From Burhinus oedicnemus (lineage: Eukaryota > Chordata > Aves > Charadriiformes > Burhinidae), in the NCBI GenBank assembly GCA_008921705.1, contig VFFE01007650.1, forward strand, positions 1,887,984 through 1,951,983: 64,000 nucleotides of DNA, in the 5' to 3' direction. Both the position numbers and the translations under genes were made by a program. Positions 23,501 through 37,300 of this stretch are shown here, piece by piece. The stretch's first letter is position 1, and each line of letters starts with the position of its first letter. The notes below the pieces were generated by a model. That model made no database searches. It was not told where the DNA came from and was given only the letters and a program-made list of their open reading frames with translations.

Positions 23501-26500
23501 CACAACTGACCTCACTTTCCCTTCTTCTTCTCTGCAGACAGGCCAGGTCTGCCATGTGCCTTCTGGTGACATGAGGTGACTTCTTGCCTTTCAAGTTTAT
23601 GCACCGAGACAAGGGGAAGAACGTAAAACTTCTTACTCTCAGGTCTTGTGCTGTAACCTGGTGTTTTAGGCTGAATGCCGTGAAACATGGCTCACTGTTC
23701 CTCCAAATAAATAGATACTGTTTCTGAGAGTAATGCCTTGTTGGTTTTTGGTTTGGTTTTTTTGTGCCTGTGTGAGGTTTTTTTAAGTTTCTAAGGGATC
23801 TTAAATTAATTTTCAGTCAGGTTTATCTGGGATATTTAAAATAGTAACAACTGTACTAATTGCAACTTAAACAAATGAAATCATTGGTGTTCCAGAATAT
23901 AAACATCTAAAATAATGCGTTCCCATTCAAGGTATCCTTCTAGTTTTATCTTTTTCCTGAAGGAAGGTACTGAAGGAAAAACAGAAGGTCTCTTCTCCTA
24001 TGCGAGCTGAAATACTGGTATCTTTTTGTCTAAAGTGTTTCTTTAGCTTTCAGGGATACGGTAGCCATGGCAAGTAATCTTCTCTTTTATCCTTCAATAC
24101 CCTCTGAGTAATGTGTGTGTCCCGGAGCAGTGTCTCAGTTTTGCCACGCAGTTGCTGATGGCAGACAGTGTCAGTTTTTAACAGCACTACTGTATTAACG
24201 TTTACCATAGATTAACATAAATGTAGTATATTAAAAATTTTACCACTTGACAGGGCTTGAGGCAAAATGGGGCCTTTTCTGCAGATTGCTTCTACCACTC
24301 ATTTCCCCAGAAATCCAAACATTGTGAGATAAAATTTAAGATTTCTCATGGCACCGGAGACTCAAGCTACAGTGTAACAATCTGTCCTCTTTTTTTCCTA
24401 CCTGCCGCAAGAACAATACTTGCTGTTTTCTGTTGCAGGGTTGAGCTCTGACATAAGGGTCAAAACAGCGTATATGGGTATAACTGCAAAACTGAGAATG
24501 TGACAGATGAAAGGCTAGTTGCACTGTGGTTGCATGCCCTCTAGCTGCTGAATTTGTCCATTTCATCTCATGTTCACACCAGCCCCTGCCTGTGGAGATT
24601 TAAATTTGCGCATTCCAGGACGACTGAACTAGCACGTTATCTTGTATGGTGTGTGCAACACCTTTCGCTGACTCTCTTCCACCTCGTAGAGGCCAAATGT
24701 TCTCTAGGACAATAAAAAAAAAAGAGTAAATACAACTTGGTTAGGATATACTTTTGAGAAAAGAGAAGCCTTGATTCCAACTTCTGCTCTGAATCAGAAC
24801 ATGGATTTGAGCCAAGATTTATCACCTTCCAGGAAAGTGCTTTAATACTGAATCATTTTCCTTCTCACTGGCTTAATGAATATTTAAGTAGTCCATGCAA
24901 AATGGAAAAGAATCAGTGTGAGAGACTGAACAAACCTCTCTAGAATGCCTTACAATGTTGCAGCTAGGTTGTTTTTGACAAGACATGGCTTCAGATTCTC
25001 ACAGGAAAAAAAAATTGCATCTGCCTTCGATAATTTGGGTGAATATGGGTTTCTTGCCTTAGGTTTTTTTTTTCTTTTTTTTTTTCCCCTAAGTTCTACC
25101 AAATAAAACATTTGGAGTATAGGGAAACAAGTAACTTTGTGTATTTTAAAGTTAATTATTTGGACATTTAAAAACATCTAATGTGAAATTCAACCCACAT
25201 TTGCAACTAGTTTAGCTATTCTGAAAATGTTGGGTTGGTTGGGTTTTTTGACATATAAATAATCTGCTTTGAAAAGCAAAGATGCTCTCTAACCAAAAGA
25301 GCTGCTCAGGTCTCACAGAAAAATGCAATGTGCGTTCTCTTGCCATTGCTACAGAAGAGAAGTTTTATCTTCATCCACCTGAAGGACAAGAACAAAGCAG
25401 TTGTATGGCTGATGTGGTTTCCTAAAGGGACATGTCAGTTCACGAGGTGTTAGATTATACACAGAGAGATGATTTTTGTAACACTTGGACATGGCAGTTG
25501 AGCTCATTTTTCCTAAAGGGTCTTCAAGGATGAAGCAGCTTGATGTTCCCAGGCAGCTTAAGCTGACATAAGGCTGCACTGAGGCTTAACGAGCAGTCTT
25601 ATCCTCTTCTAGTCCTGGCATGGTGTTCCTACCTTGTCTTTTGCCCTGACGCTAGTTATCCCACAAAAGTGTTTGAATATGGCTGACTCACTGGTCTGAG
25701 AGAAAAAAAGGTGGTGGGTTTGGTTTTTTTCTGGGCTAGTTCCATGTTGGTTTGCCAGTCTCATCCGCTCCATGGCTGCGTAATTCCCAGAGCCTTTTGG
25801 CAGATTTGCTGTCTTAGACTGGCTTCAGCCAGACATAAAACTAGAAGAGGAGGGATGAAAGCAAAAGTCCTTTTTGAGAAATGAATGGATGCCAAGAATG
25901 GACAGTCGATGCTGGTAGAATTGTACAGTGTGGCAGGGGCACCTGTTTCCTCCGTGCATCCATCTGTGAAGGTCTCCAAAGAAGGCAGCACATCCCCTTG
26001 TTTGTGTTGTAAATGTGTGGCTGCTTGTGTTTGTATAAACCTCAAGTCAGACTAAAAATAGACATTATTATCCTTTCCTAGCTACAAGTTAGGATATTTG
26101 TTTAAGTGCTGTAGTTCTCCCTGAGTATCTCTTATTAAAAAAATGTGGAAACACATTCTCCAAACCCTCGGGATAAGCTGACAAATAGCAAGTTTGCTTT
26201 TCATATCCCTATTCACCATAATGGAGTCATTCAGACTTTGTCTTCATAGCAGGTAGGTCCTGCAGGGGCACCTATAAAAGAGACAAACTTACTTTATAAC
26301 CTTGCACAATTAATGTGATTCACTACAATGCTCCTATTAGGATTCATAGTTTTTGCAGCTGATGTATCTTTAGAAACACAAATGTAATGTTTCGGTGTCT
26401 TTGTCCACACATTTTTAGAGCTTAATCAATGATGAACAATGCTAGGTGTACAATATTGTTATTTCTTAAATTATTCAATGTATTATTTTTCCCATTCATC

Positions 26501-27364
26501 CAGTACTTCTTGTACTCAAACTTTAACATTATACCTAAACAATAACAAGTGTTGCTATGGTATTGTTCTTGCTTATAGAAGGACATTGTCAACCATAAAC
26601 TGTATTTTTAACCTTCTCAGCCACTAAGGAGAAAACACCTCCCCCCTTTTTTGGCGTATGCAAATGTGTTATGTCTTTTAATGGATATTGTTAATTTGAT
26701 TTTTAGGGCCAGAGTGGTTCCAGAACTGATGAATATATTTACATAAAAATTCAGTCTTGTGCCTGTCATGGATGGGCTGTGTTCATTATTAAAATAATGA
26801 GTTGTGGAGGAATCACTCAGTGTTAAAGAATCTCTCCCCATACACTTTCTGCCATGTTTATTTGTTATTTGTATTCTGGTGGCAGGCACAACAAGCTGGA
26901 TGCTGGCTACACATTCAGGATGAGTCTGTCTGTAAAGGAACAGGGCTCACAGTCAGACTCCTACCTTCCTGGCACAGAGAATTTTCAGTGTTCGGACATT
27001 CATTTTGGAGTCAATGCTTTGGTTTAAAACACCAAGCTAACAAAATCATCTTTGAAACAGAAGGTGATAAACATATTCCACAAAAGTTAACCTTAAGAAA
27101 AAACTATTTCCAGTTTTTATTAGCTCTTCTTATGTTCTTCTTGAAGACTTCATTTTGCAGAAAAGACAAGCGTAACAATAAGATCTCTGACTTAGAGAAG
27201 TTTTTGTTTTCTTCCTATGGTAAGTGCCCTTTTTCAAAGCATTCAATAATAAAATAAACCATCATCTAAAACATCAAAATATCTTCCATATTTTTGGACT
27301 TCATACACTAGATTATAAGGGCAATGGGAAAAAACCTGAACAGAAGGGGTTTACTAGTTACTAA
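20571..27364. other. 6.8-kb stretch with no gene recognised
   Basis: No coding gene was recognised. Visible small items are an (AACT)n-like tract at 21587-21612, a G-rich segment at 23340-23500, a polypyrimidine tract plus AG at 23510-23537 followed by AATAAA at 23706-23711 (possible non-coding terminal exon, see findings), and a T-rich run at 25063-25090. The 151-codon frame at 26802-27257 has no motif and no supporting splice context. Confidence 0.5.
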
Positions 27365-27483
27365 AGCTTGGAGCCAGATTGAACAGCTAGGCATATGAGC
27401 GTAAATCTGGAGTTATGCTCTCAAGAGCAATCAGATTACTCCAGATTTATGCTTGGCTACCTAAGATCAGCATCTGGCCAAGG
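27365..27483. mobile_element. Palindromic MITE-like amniote repeat
   Basis: The segment folds on itself. Left-arm AGCGTAAATCTGGAGT (27398-27413) pairs with right-arm ACTCCAGATTTATGCT (27438-27453), with one mismatch. Further out, CTTGGAGCCAGATT on the left mirrors ATCTGGCCAAGG on the right, and CTAGG mirrors CCTAAG. The arms total about 50 bases each around a ~24-base centre. The phrases TAAATCTGGAGTAACTCC, ACTCCAGATTTA and CAGAATCTGGCC are remembered from an old palindromic MITE-like family spread through reptiles and birds. No coding capacity. The family name is uncertain; the inverted-repeat structure is read directly. Confidence 0.6.
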
Positions 27484-27685
27484 ATTTTTTTCTGTAAGTA
27501 CATTTTTGTAATTAGCACTGTCAGTAAAAACAAATATCAAAAAAGAAAATGTCAGGCTGTCTAGGTTTTGATAAATACTTTGAACAACTGTAAATATTTT
27601 TATCAGGCATTCTTTATTTTGAATTGAAGGGGACAGAGACCCATGGCAGACTTGGTCTGCATTTGATTTTCTTGCAGGCTATACC

Positions 27686-27732
27686 ATAAATACTGAAACA
27701 GTACTATTTTAAATTAATGTTTCAGTATTTAT
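27686..27732. repeat. Perfect 15-bp inverted repeat with 17-base loop
   Basis: ATAAATACTGAAACA (27686-27700) and TGTTTCAGTATTTAT (27718-27732) are exact reverse complements separated by 17 bases. The stem is AT-rich and the flanks do not extend the pairing. It could form a cruciform or RNA hairpin, but at 47 bases it is short for a microRNA precursor. No known element was recognised. Confidence 0.8.
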
Positions 27733-30700
27733 TTAAAATTTAAAATAATACCTATTGCTGAACTAGAACCTTCCACCCTCCTTTCCTCATCAAGATACTT
27801 TCTATTACTTATACAGAAAAGATGGAGTAGCAGTTGTACAAAGATTAACATACAGAGAGGCTAAAGATGCAACTTTTCTATAGCAAGGCATTTTGTATGA
27901 ATAGTTTTTACTGGACTAATCTAGTAATGTATCTGCAGCATCATGTCTGAAATAATTTCTTCAATCCTTAAATATTTCCTTAGTACATAAAAAGAATTTC
28001 TTTAATACATAAAAGATACAGTAATTGCCTTGCTATGTTTCCAGATCCTCTCTACATGATCATCTATATTGCACCATTATAACAAAAATCCCCACTGCTG
28101 GATTCTCATACCAACCCATATTTGCATCTGCACTTTTAGTTGGACAGAACTTTTGTTTTCTCAAGCCGACACATGTTTCCATGGTGTTTTTATTCTCTCT
28201 TTCTCTGACGTTAGAATTTGTGTTCAATTCATCTCTGTTTCAGGAATTAACCACAGTCTTGCTGCGATTTTCTTCCTAATACAAACATTTTATTTCCTGA
28301 AAGTCTGAGCTCTGTCAAAGGTATTGTATTTCTTCTTTTAGGCTATACTTCATTTATTTTTTCACTATTGTAACTTGATTTTCATAACGACATTTCTTAT
28401 TGTTTCTGCAGTCTGAATAGCAAACAAGGACTTTCCAGTCAGCTGTGATATTATTCTTTCTCTTCCTTAATAAACAAAGAGGGGAAAAAAATTCTCCTTT
28501 TGTCTAGACTTCCTCATTTAAGAAAACAAATTTTTAAAAATTCTTCTTATATGGGAAATATTTTTACACTATAGAAATTACCTTGTGGAAACTGATAATT
28601 CATAACAAATTCATGACAATATTTTTATTTGCAAAAATTCCTAGTATGTGCTGTATGCTTTTTGCATCTCTAAAAAGGTTTATTGTCCTTGAAGGTCTGA
28701 TTCAGACGACTGATCATAAAGTGGATCTTTCAAAAGGATTTGTAAATGACGAGTTTAGGAACCTTGGGAATCTTCTCAGGGAAATTACTGTAACTTCTTG
28801 AGGACAGCTGAAGAAGTCATGAAAGGATGTAGGTAGGGAAGTGCCTCATTTCAAATCTGCTTCAGAATAAAGGTTAAGTGAAGACTGAAATGTTGGTTCA
28901 TATCTGAAAAAAAAAAAGGAAGCAAAGAGAAAAGCTATTAAGAGATGGTCCTGATGTTTGGCTTTGGAAAGAGACCTGGGGACCGCAGTGAGAGTAGTTT
29001 CAGTAGAGCAAAAATATTGGAAGCCCAGCTGGAAGGTAACCAGCTGCAGAAAAGAAAGCTGGTGCGTTTGTTGTAGGCGGAACATCACATGATTTTAGAG
29101 ATCAGGGGAACAGCTGGAATGGAAGCAGTGTTTGAGAAAGGAGTTAGAAAGGAGTACAGAAACTAGGGAATTTCCTGAAAGAGATTTCTGAATTTTCTGA
29201 AAGAGAAAAAGGAAATAAAGGACAGTGAGAGGCTGAGAAGAAAAGTGTCAAAGGGGAGCAATACAGAAGCAATAAAAGGAAGGAGGTTGAACTGATGACT
29301 GGGGCAGAAGAGAAGGTTAATTATCTAGTGTAGAGCTGAAAAGTACTCAAAACTGCACAGCCCTGCCAGGGTATATCTGAAACATATGGTGTTCTCAACA
29401 ACTCAAGTTTAAGGAGCAGCTCCTTGGGTTCGCCAGTTTACACTAAGAGGATCAGCTCTCAGGTTTATCTTTATTATAATGACAGAGGTTTTTAAGAGTC
29501 AGTATTTCTGTTAAAGATACAATCACAGAGGAATTCATTAGCTCTGACAGAAGTCAGTTTGACGGTGGTACTCAAGAGACTACGACAGTCAAAAAGGAAA
29601 CAATGACAACAGACACAGCAAGATTATTCCTTTTGCAAAGCATTAGAAAAACTTGTTCATTGGCACATATAATGAATCAGGAAGTCTTCAACCTCTTGGA
29701 TGTAAAAGCTAAGCATGTAATACGTCATTGCCATGCTGAGCAAAACCTGAATTTTTTAATAGTCTGTTCACAACAAGATGGATTAATGATTGGCAAAGAA
29801 ACAATGAACACAGAAAAATAATTCAGAGAATTAAAGGATCAAAGCGATTTGTGTCTAGTGAAGCAAACAAATAATTTAAAATTTGAAGGGGGAAAGGAGG
29901 ATAAGAAATAAGGACAAACTCAAACATTAACTTGGAACAAAACTAGCAAAATATGTTCTTTCTTTCCTTGCTCTTTTCTCTCTTCAACTTCTAACTCGAT
30001 TGAAGGAGACTTCAAAGTTTATCTAATTTACTTTGGTTTTCTAAGCCCAATTAAGGATGCTACACAAGTGAAAGCTTTTTCATGTGGGATTGGTTTATAT
30101 CTACAAATTATTGTTTCTATACATGTGATGACTGAATTACAGTGTATGTGCAGTGCACCTGAAAGTGCAATTGAAATTTCTTATATATGTAATAATTGTA
30201 CTTATAAAAGTCAGTCTCAAGTAGTCTCAAGAAGGAATAACTGTTGATCATACCACAAAACAGATTCCCATCAAATTTAATTGTTGGCAAGGGGGCTGTA
30301 AATGACATTGCAGTTAAAAAACCATATGATTACCTTGTGCTCTGTTTTCAGATGGTTTGGAATTCATGTAGGGAAGAGACATGTAGTAGATCTTCAAGTA
30401 TGAGTTGACGTGGAGCCCACTGTAGATGCACGTCCCTTTCAACAGCAATGTGTCTTGTGCAATATACGCCCTCAAGCCTCTCTAATTGAACAACACAGGA
30501 GTTTAGTCCTGTCATCCTTTAGGTCCTTCTTAATGCCTGTCACGAGAAAAAGGTTCTGGGGAGCCATTGATATTTCTTGGACCTGTTGTCCTTAAGGTCT
30601 AAATCTTGAAACAAGCATCTTAGCTTTGGTTTGTGCAAATGATGAGCTACCTCTGATGCTGAGCATTCACGGGTCACTGATGCAATCTCCGTGAGTCTGA

Positions 30701-31533
30701 TCCCTGCCACTGGGTGTGCTGTGCCAATACAGATAACAAAAGTGTCCCAGAAGAACAAGCCAGCAATCAGATAGATAACTAATTACCTGAGTAGCAGGGA
30801 ACGTTATTCAAGGAAAAGACATTCAGAACAGACCAAAATGACTCCAACTAAAAGCTGGAGTCATCTCCTATATAGAATGATCAAAACACTCTCAACAAGA
30901 AGTCCTCTAAGCCTTTCAGGGGTGGCAGCAAGGGCCGGATATGTGGGTGGTGCTGTGAGAGTGACTTGGGGCTCACCAGGACACCAGAGCTAATAATATA
31001 ATATATTTATAATAATATATACAAAGCAGATAGTAACATTGGTCTCAGCTGCAGATTTAACAGTAATTATGAAACCTGGCTTTGTTTCTGATAGGTATTT
31101 CTGTGCCTGGGTATGTTAATTCTTCTTGTACTTTCTCCCTTAGTTGCTATTAGCAGCAAACTATCTTTTTTCAGCTTAGGAAAGAATGAAGTTCTTCTAA
31201 AAGCGTGTTGACTTGCACTTTATGTTACAGTAGATTTTTGGAGGATTTCTCTATAACACAATGCAGAATGATTTGAACGTGAATCTGATTTTTTCCAAGT
31301 TTGGGAGTATTTGGATCTTAGCTCTGCATAACTATTTAGTGAAACACTGGATGACAGGAAGTTACTAAAATCAGACTGTTGGGTTTTTTTCTAAAACCAT
31401 CACAGATTGAATTACAAGTTATGAGAGGGAAGAAAGGAAGAAGGGAAAAAAAAACCCCAGAGTTATGATATTAGACCTCTGAAGAAAGTAGAGCTTTTCT
31501 GACAAAGAAAGAGAAGGAAGTTTAGAGATCAGT

Positions 31534-31564
<31 letters not shown>

Positions 31565-34500
31565 TGATTATTGGATGTTAGTTTCTCTCTCAGTATGTGC
31601 TTTAGTTGATCAAAAAAATGGTTTGCAGATAGAAGCTGTTAAAAAGATCGGTAATACTGATCATAAAAAATGAATTTCTCAGATATAAAGAGTGGCTTTG
31701 GTCCAAAAATCAAATTGAAAATTAAATTATAGAAAGCAGTAATATAGCAAGATAATTGCCAATATGTTCAGATGAGATAGCAGATAAGAGAAAATTATTT
31801 GGTAAGAAAATGACAATAGTATATAGAAAAACACTTTTTGAAGTCACTATTTTTATTGTCTACAGGGAATAAAACTGCCTTTTAAGGAAATTATCAGATT
31901 TCCTGGCACAGGAATTAAATAATAGCTGCATAACAAAGAGCTTGCATAAAGACTTGTTTAAAATCCTACTGCATAGAGAAAAAGCCTAAATATATTACTG
32001 TCATCCACAAAGCTAAAAATTATTATTTGTCTCTAATTTCTGTCAAGATGCCTTGAATTACCAGCACTTAGTGGTTTTATCATACTTTTTCCTTACGTTA
32101 CCTGGAAGCAGATAGACACAAGAAGATAGGAACTCTTAAGGACAGAGCTCAGGATGGGGTTGAGACCAACCTGGTGAAGGTATGGTGAAGGTCCTGGGTA
32201 CAGCAGTCTGAAGCCATGTGGCTGGGATGGACCGCTTCCTGACATAGACCAACAGATCTGAAGACAATGGAGTTGCCCCACCTTGCTGTAGCAACGGCTT
32301 GTAGCTTCAGCCCATGCAATAGGAGTCATCTCCTTTCCCTTTGCTATGCAGCATTTGCACCACCAGGGTGGTGCCGGGTCTACAACCAGAGACTGGAGGT
32401 TAGACTTGAAAAAGGAGTGGCAAAGAAATGCCCTGTCACTCCCTGCCACTGTAAATCTGTTTGTGACACCATAGCCAGGTGAGATTAAGACACCTGAAAG
32501 TAAGCATCTACATGGATGTTATGTGTTTAAGCTCCTTTTGTAGTCAGTAGATATCCAGCCAACATTCAGCAGAATATCTCCCTAGGCTGCGTTGGCTGCA
32601 CTGAGGTTTCACTGTATGGACGGTAGCATACATTAGCCTGAACACAGGGTCTTCCAGGGCTGATTTGGATGTTTTGCATAACCCTCCCACAGTGTGTCAA
32701 CTTGTTTAAGTAAGATTAACACATGTAAGCAAGATACACACTGCTTAAAAGTGTAAAGCAGTTTTTTATTGTCAAATGTGTGCAATAGATAGCTGGGACT
32801 AATGAGTTCCTAGGGTAAGCATTTCTACACTCTCCATCTCCACTGAGCCACTAAGAGTCTTTGCTGAACAGCAATCATAAGTCAGGAAGGGAAGAGTGGG
32901 CTTCTGCTGTTCCCTGAATGGGATGATCCTTGTTGTTTCTGAGTTGCCATCTACTGACTCCCGACTATTTCACTAAAGCTTCTATGTATTTTCCTGTTCA
33001 CATTTTTTTTCTCTTGAGTTGTGGTCTGTGTACATTCTCACAGTTCTTCCTTATAACTTAGCAATATCCTCAGAAGCCTGAGCTGATCTTATGCAGTGGG
33101 GCTGTGTCAAAACTAGACCTAAGGAGCAGGCAGACAGACAGCTGAGAAGACAGGTAGGAGGAAGGAAACACCTATGTGACCCAGGATGTCCACAAAAGGC
33201 AGGCAGAGATGGTACTGGTCCTATTGCACCCTCCAGAGTAGAAGCTGAAGGCCAGGCAGGACATTGGACATGGCTTAGGTGTCAGGTTGGAGGCAACTGA
33301 ATCTAGTCCTACACAAGGTAAATGTAAACACCCAGTGCACCTGTAGAGATCTACATGTGGATGCTTAAATGTAGAGACCTTCATCTTAAACTGTATCTTG
33401 CCCTAGATGTGTAGCTTAGAACAGCCACCCAGATGCTCAATAGCATAAACAGGATGAGATGTATTCAGGTCATAGAGACTAAGGGTATGTTTTTGCTGTG
33501 AAGAACCTATACTCCAAAACCGTTAGCTCAATCCAAGTGCAATATTTCTTGCCTGTCACATTAGACACTGCTTTACTTAATGTTTGTCAGACTGCCTGTT
33601 TCATTTATTCTGGACATGCTAGCTATTCATATATCAAACTAGCATTTGCACAGACTTTCTAGGATAATATGGGGTCATTCCAATATAGGCACTGTAAGAT
33701 GATTTGCCTTCTCTTTCTGACTTTAGCAGCTGTTGTCTTCCATAGTTTTGGCTTTGTAGTTGTTACTAGTAAAACCATATTTTATTTTTTTTAATTTTTT
33801 TTTTGAAAGACTGTCTTTTTAGTGTAAGAGTACCATTTATGATGCTTCGCGGTGACAGTAGGTTCTTCAGGTACTAAAAATCCATACCCAGTATGATGCT
33901 GGGTGCAATGGATATAGACAAAGCATGCAAGGTGAACAAGGTGGATATAGTAAGTGTGTTTCTGTCCCAAATACAAAAAGTGTTTTTTGAGCTGAAAACT
34001 AGATGAATATTGTAGGTCTTTATGACTCTGAATAGAAGAATATTCATAGGGAACATGTTGCACTTATGCGTTAAGGCTCAATGTATCTTTGCAGTGAGTT
34101 GGGAGGAGACTGTTAACCAGTATATATTAAGCTTGACTAATTTTATGGACTGCATTGCATAAGGGCTGATTTCTTTGCCAAATAAAACATAAATTTAAAT
34201 GTAACTCTCTATGTCTGCTAGCTTGGGGACCTGAGGTGAGTCTTTTAATTGTTTTGTATAGATTGCTTGGCTACTTAATAAAACACTCTGGCATAGCTAC
34301 AGCTTCCCATTTCTTGCAAATGAAAGGACAACAGTGAGTACTTAAACAAAACTGCAGGGTTTCTTATGCTTACAAATATGTAAAAAACAGTTCCTAGCCC
34401 TGGCGTTAGTTCTGCTGACTGCTAACAAGAAGTAAATGGAATTTTACACTAACAGGTAAGGTACACTATGAAAAAAATACTAACTGAAACTGAAGCATTT

Positions 34501-37225
34501 ACAAAATGCTCAGGAAAACTTAGTGCTGCAGACATCAGCTGCCTGAAAAACTCTTCTTGGTTTTATTCCTCTCCAGTCTTTACTTTCATCTGCACAGGGA
34601 ACAACAGTGCAGAGGCCTTTTGTCTGTAAATGATGCTTTGTTAGCATCATGTGTGTTCATGCTTATACTGGGTCCAGCACAGAGAGGTGCCCGGAGTGTA
34701 GAGTCCATGTCCACCCCAGAGATTTTGGGGGTTTGGTATCAGTCTGAGCAGGTGCTTCATTAGTTTTCAGCAGTGCTTGCTTGTTATTGTCTGTTGTATT
34801 ATACTGGTAATGGTATTGTCCGTGACTTGTTTTCTTTCTCCTTGCTGCAGCACAGTCTGTGTACTCAGGTTCCAGGGCATCAATCCCATCCTTCAAGATC
34901 TTATTTGTTTTTAAAGTGTGTTTCCCACGGTTGTCATACATGACAGAACATTGTTTACAGTATTTCACCCTTTCTTATTTGTGTACCTGGTTATATATTA
35001 GGGATGCAATGAACAATTAGCAAGGAAATAACTTGTCACAACAAAGGAAGTGTTTGGGGGTTTTCAGCCTTTTTTAATTTTCAGGAAATAAAAGTTTGAT
35101 GGTACAGTGTGGGGCAGCATTATTCTAATAAAAACCCTTTAGCTTGTTGGGGTTTTTTTGCCTTTTTTCTTTGTGTTGGACCACCAGAAACATTGACATT
35201 TCAGAGGTATCTGAAAAGAAATCATGGCATTCCAAGCCAGTGTGTAGGATTTTCCAGATCTGTGCAGAGATTTTTAAAGAAGCCAACACAGAAGATCAGA
35301 AAAAAATACAGTTTATCTTCTCATAAAAGTGAATCAGAAGTTGTCTATCCCAGCTGACCTTTGGAGCAAAATTCTTCCATATAACCAATTTTCAAGCTCT
35401 ACTTTACAGAAGAGTACCTAGAATCTGGAAAGATGTTGGTAAGTGGTGATAAAAGGGCAGCTTAACAGCTTAGCTGTAGAGCTGCAACCTTCTTCTCCCC
35501 TGACCACTTCCCCTGAAGCTCGAGACCTGCTGAAATGCAAGACAAGAACATTGTCACCTTTTCATCATTGCTGGATAAGACACAGGAACCGTGAAATATG
35601 AGCTGAAGGTCACTGTTAAAAGTACGAAAGAAACCCTATGAAACTCCCTGTCATTCACACCCACACCCTGTCCCATCCTTTCCCTCTCACATAAATTTCC
35701 CCATCCCTGTGACATTCTCACAGAGAAAAGGCATTTACAGAAACAGAGCTGATTTCTGGTGACTTACAATTCTTATAAGTGTTGTTTAGAGAAGAAATTT
35801 TTTGGATTGTAAGAGGGGGACAATTCTAGTTTGATACTGAAGTATAAAACATGAAAAAGAGGGCTTTAAGAACTGCAGCATTTTTTAAGGAAAAAAATGC
35901 TTTGATTTTTGTTTCTAAGAAGCCCTATAGGCTATGGCCACTTGGCTTGTATATTTAGATATTTTTCCTTTATATACCTTAATGCTGTGCTCTAGCAGTG
36001 AAACTAATATGGTGACTCTCATGAAGAGATTGAGTAATTGAGAATGCAGCAACGCAAAATGCAGTTCCACTGTAATAGAACTGATTTTTAGATCCTGGTT
36101 GTTATCCAGAAAATCACCACAGCTTGGCAACGCAGTGGAAAATTTGCATTCTCTGTGACTGAAAGTGAGAAAAATTATTAAGGTTAATTCAAGATCATTT
36201 TAGTAACTCAGATGACAAAATTGTATTTGTGCCTAAAAACACTGTATTTTTTTGTGGAAACCAATAATACTAGGTTTTGTCAGTATTTTTTTCTGTAAAA
36301 AATTGTTTAACAATCTGTGAATACAGTGGAATTTGTTGTTAATTTTTATAAAAGATGATCTCCATGTAGTGTATAGAGCGCTGTCTTAAATAGTGCTAGC
36401 ACAGAATCTATACAGGGAAATTCAGAAATTCAGGTTCTATCATGCAGTCAATAATTCATAAACCTCCCTGAATTTAAAACCTACGTCTTCAGAAGGAAGG
36501 ATATTGCTTTAAAATAACTTTCAGGAAGTGCCACATGATTAGTAATATCCTAATGAATATTTATGAGCCATGGTCTGAAAGGAGATCACTTCGATATGAT
36601 GCCTCTAATATGCAATAAAAATAGGGTAAATTAAGTATTGGCAATTAGGTCTCAATCTATATGAAAGGAATCAATTTCTCTCTTACAATAAAGCAATCCA
36701 TGAATTTATTCATTTGACTGAATGAAGTTATGTTTATGTGTAAGTAAAGTAAGTGAGAGGAAAATTAGTACTTGGTATTAAAGACGATGCTCAGTGTTAC
36801 AAATGCTTTGAATAGATGGCAGAAAATCCATAGTGATAGCTGAAAATAAGATGAGGTGGCAAGGAGAAGCTGGTTATCAGCACAGAAAATCATGAAAATA
36901 GTAGCAAGTAGGTTCTCTTCTAGCATTTACATATCAGGGTGTGACAGTCATACATGCTTATGTATGCTTTTAACAAAATGCTTTTTTCCCACCAAAAACC
37001 TCTTCCAGTCCAACACTGACTTAAATGACAGCATAAAGCTATGAGAATTTGTTTCATGAAAAAATGGTGCATTTAACTTGCTAATGTTAAAGAAATTTAT
37101 GTGGACAAGACACTTAGAATAAAGAGGAAAAGTTCTCAATAACTGTAGCTCGGTAAGTGAAATAACAAATTGAAATGTTTGTAGTAAGCACTGTTAGAGA
37201 ATCAAGCTTCTGTGGGTAGAAAAAG
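27733..37225. other. 9.5-kb stretch with no gene recognised
   Basis: No gene or datable repeat was recognised. It contains a purine-rich segment around 28900-29320, an AT-only tract at 30991-31021, a 23-base poly-A run at 31540-31562 and a T-rich run at 33781-33804. Open frames in this stretch (up to about 118 codons) carry no motif and no convincing splice context. Confidence 0.5.
31540..31562 (+). repeat. Poly-A run, 23 bases
   Basis: Twenty-three consecutive A bases preceded by GTTAATGT and followed by GATGATT. No retroposed gene or LINE body is recognisable immediately upstream, so it is listed only as a homopolymer. Confidence 0.85.
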
Positions 37226-37300
37226 TGTTCAGGTGGTACATATGGAGGGCTGTGTCCAGTTCTGGCCTCCCCAGTACAAGGAGGACATGCACACATGAAA
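37226..37300 (+). mobile_element. CR1 LINE fragment (ORF2 C-terminal block), eroded
   Basis: The block GGCTGTGTCCAGTTCTGGCC, then TCCCCAGTACAAGGAGGACATG, corresponds to the CR1 ORF2 motif CVQFWAPQYKKDM, which lies downstream of the RT catalytic motif. Here it precedes an upstream block of ORF2 (next feature), so the order is reversed relative to an intact CR1. Two separate insertions or a local rearrangement would explain this. Confidence 0.6.

Noticed and set aside
26802..27257. 151-codon plus-strand open frame with a hydrophobic start
   Set aside because: No motif and no splice context; the apparent hydrophobic stretch comes from T-rich DNA.
31540..31562. Poly-A run as the tail of a processed pseudogene
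   Set aside because: No gene-like or LINE-like sequence is recognisable upstream and no flanking duplication was seen.
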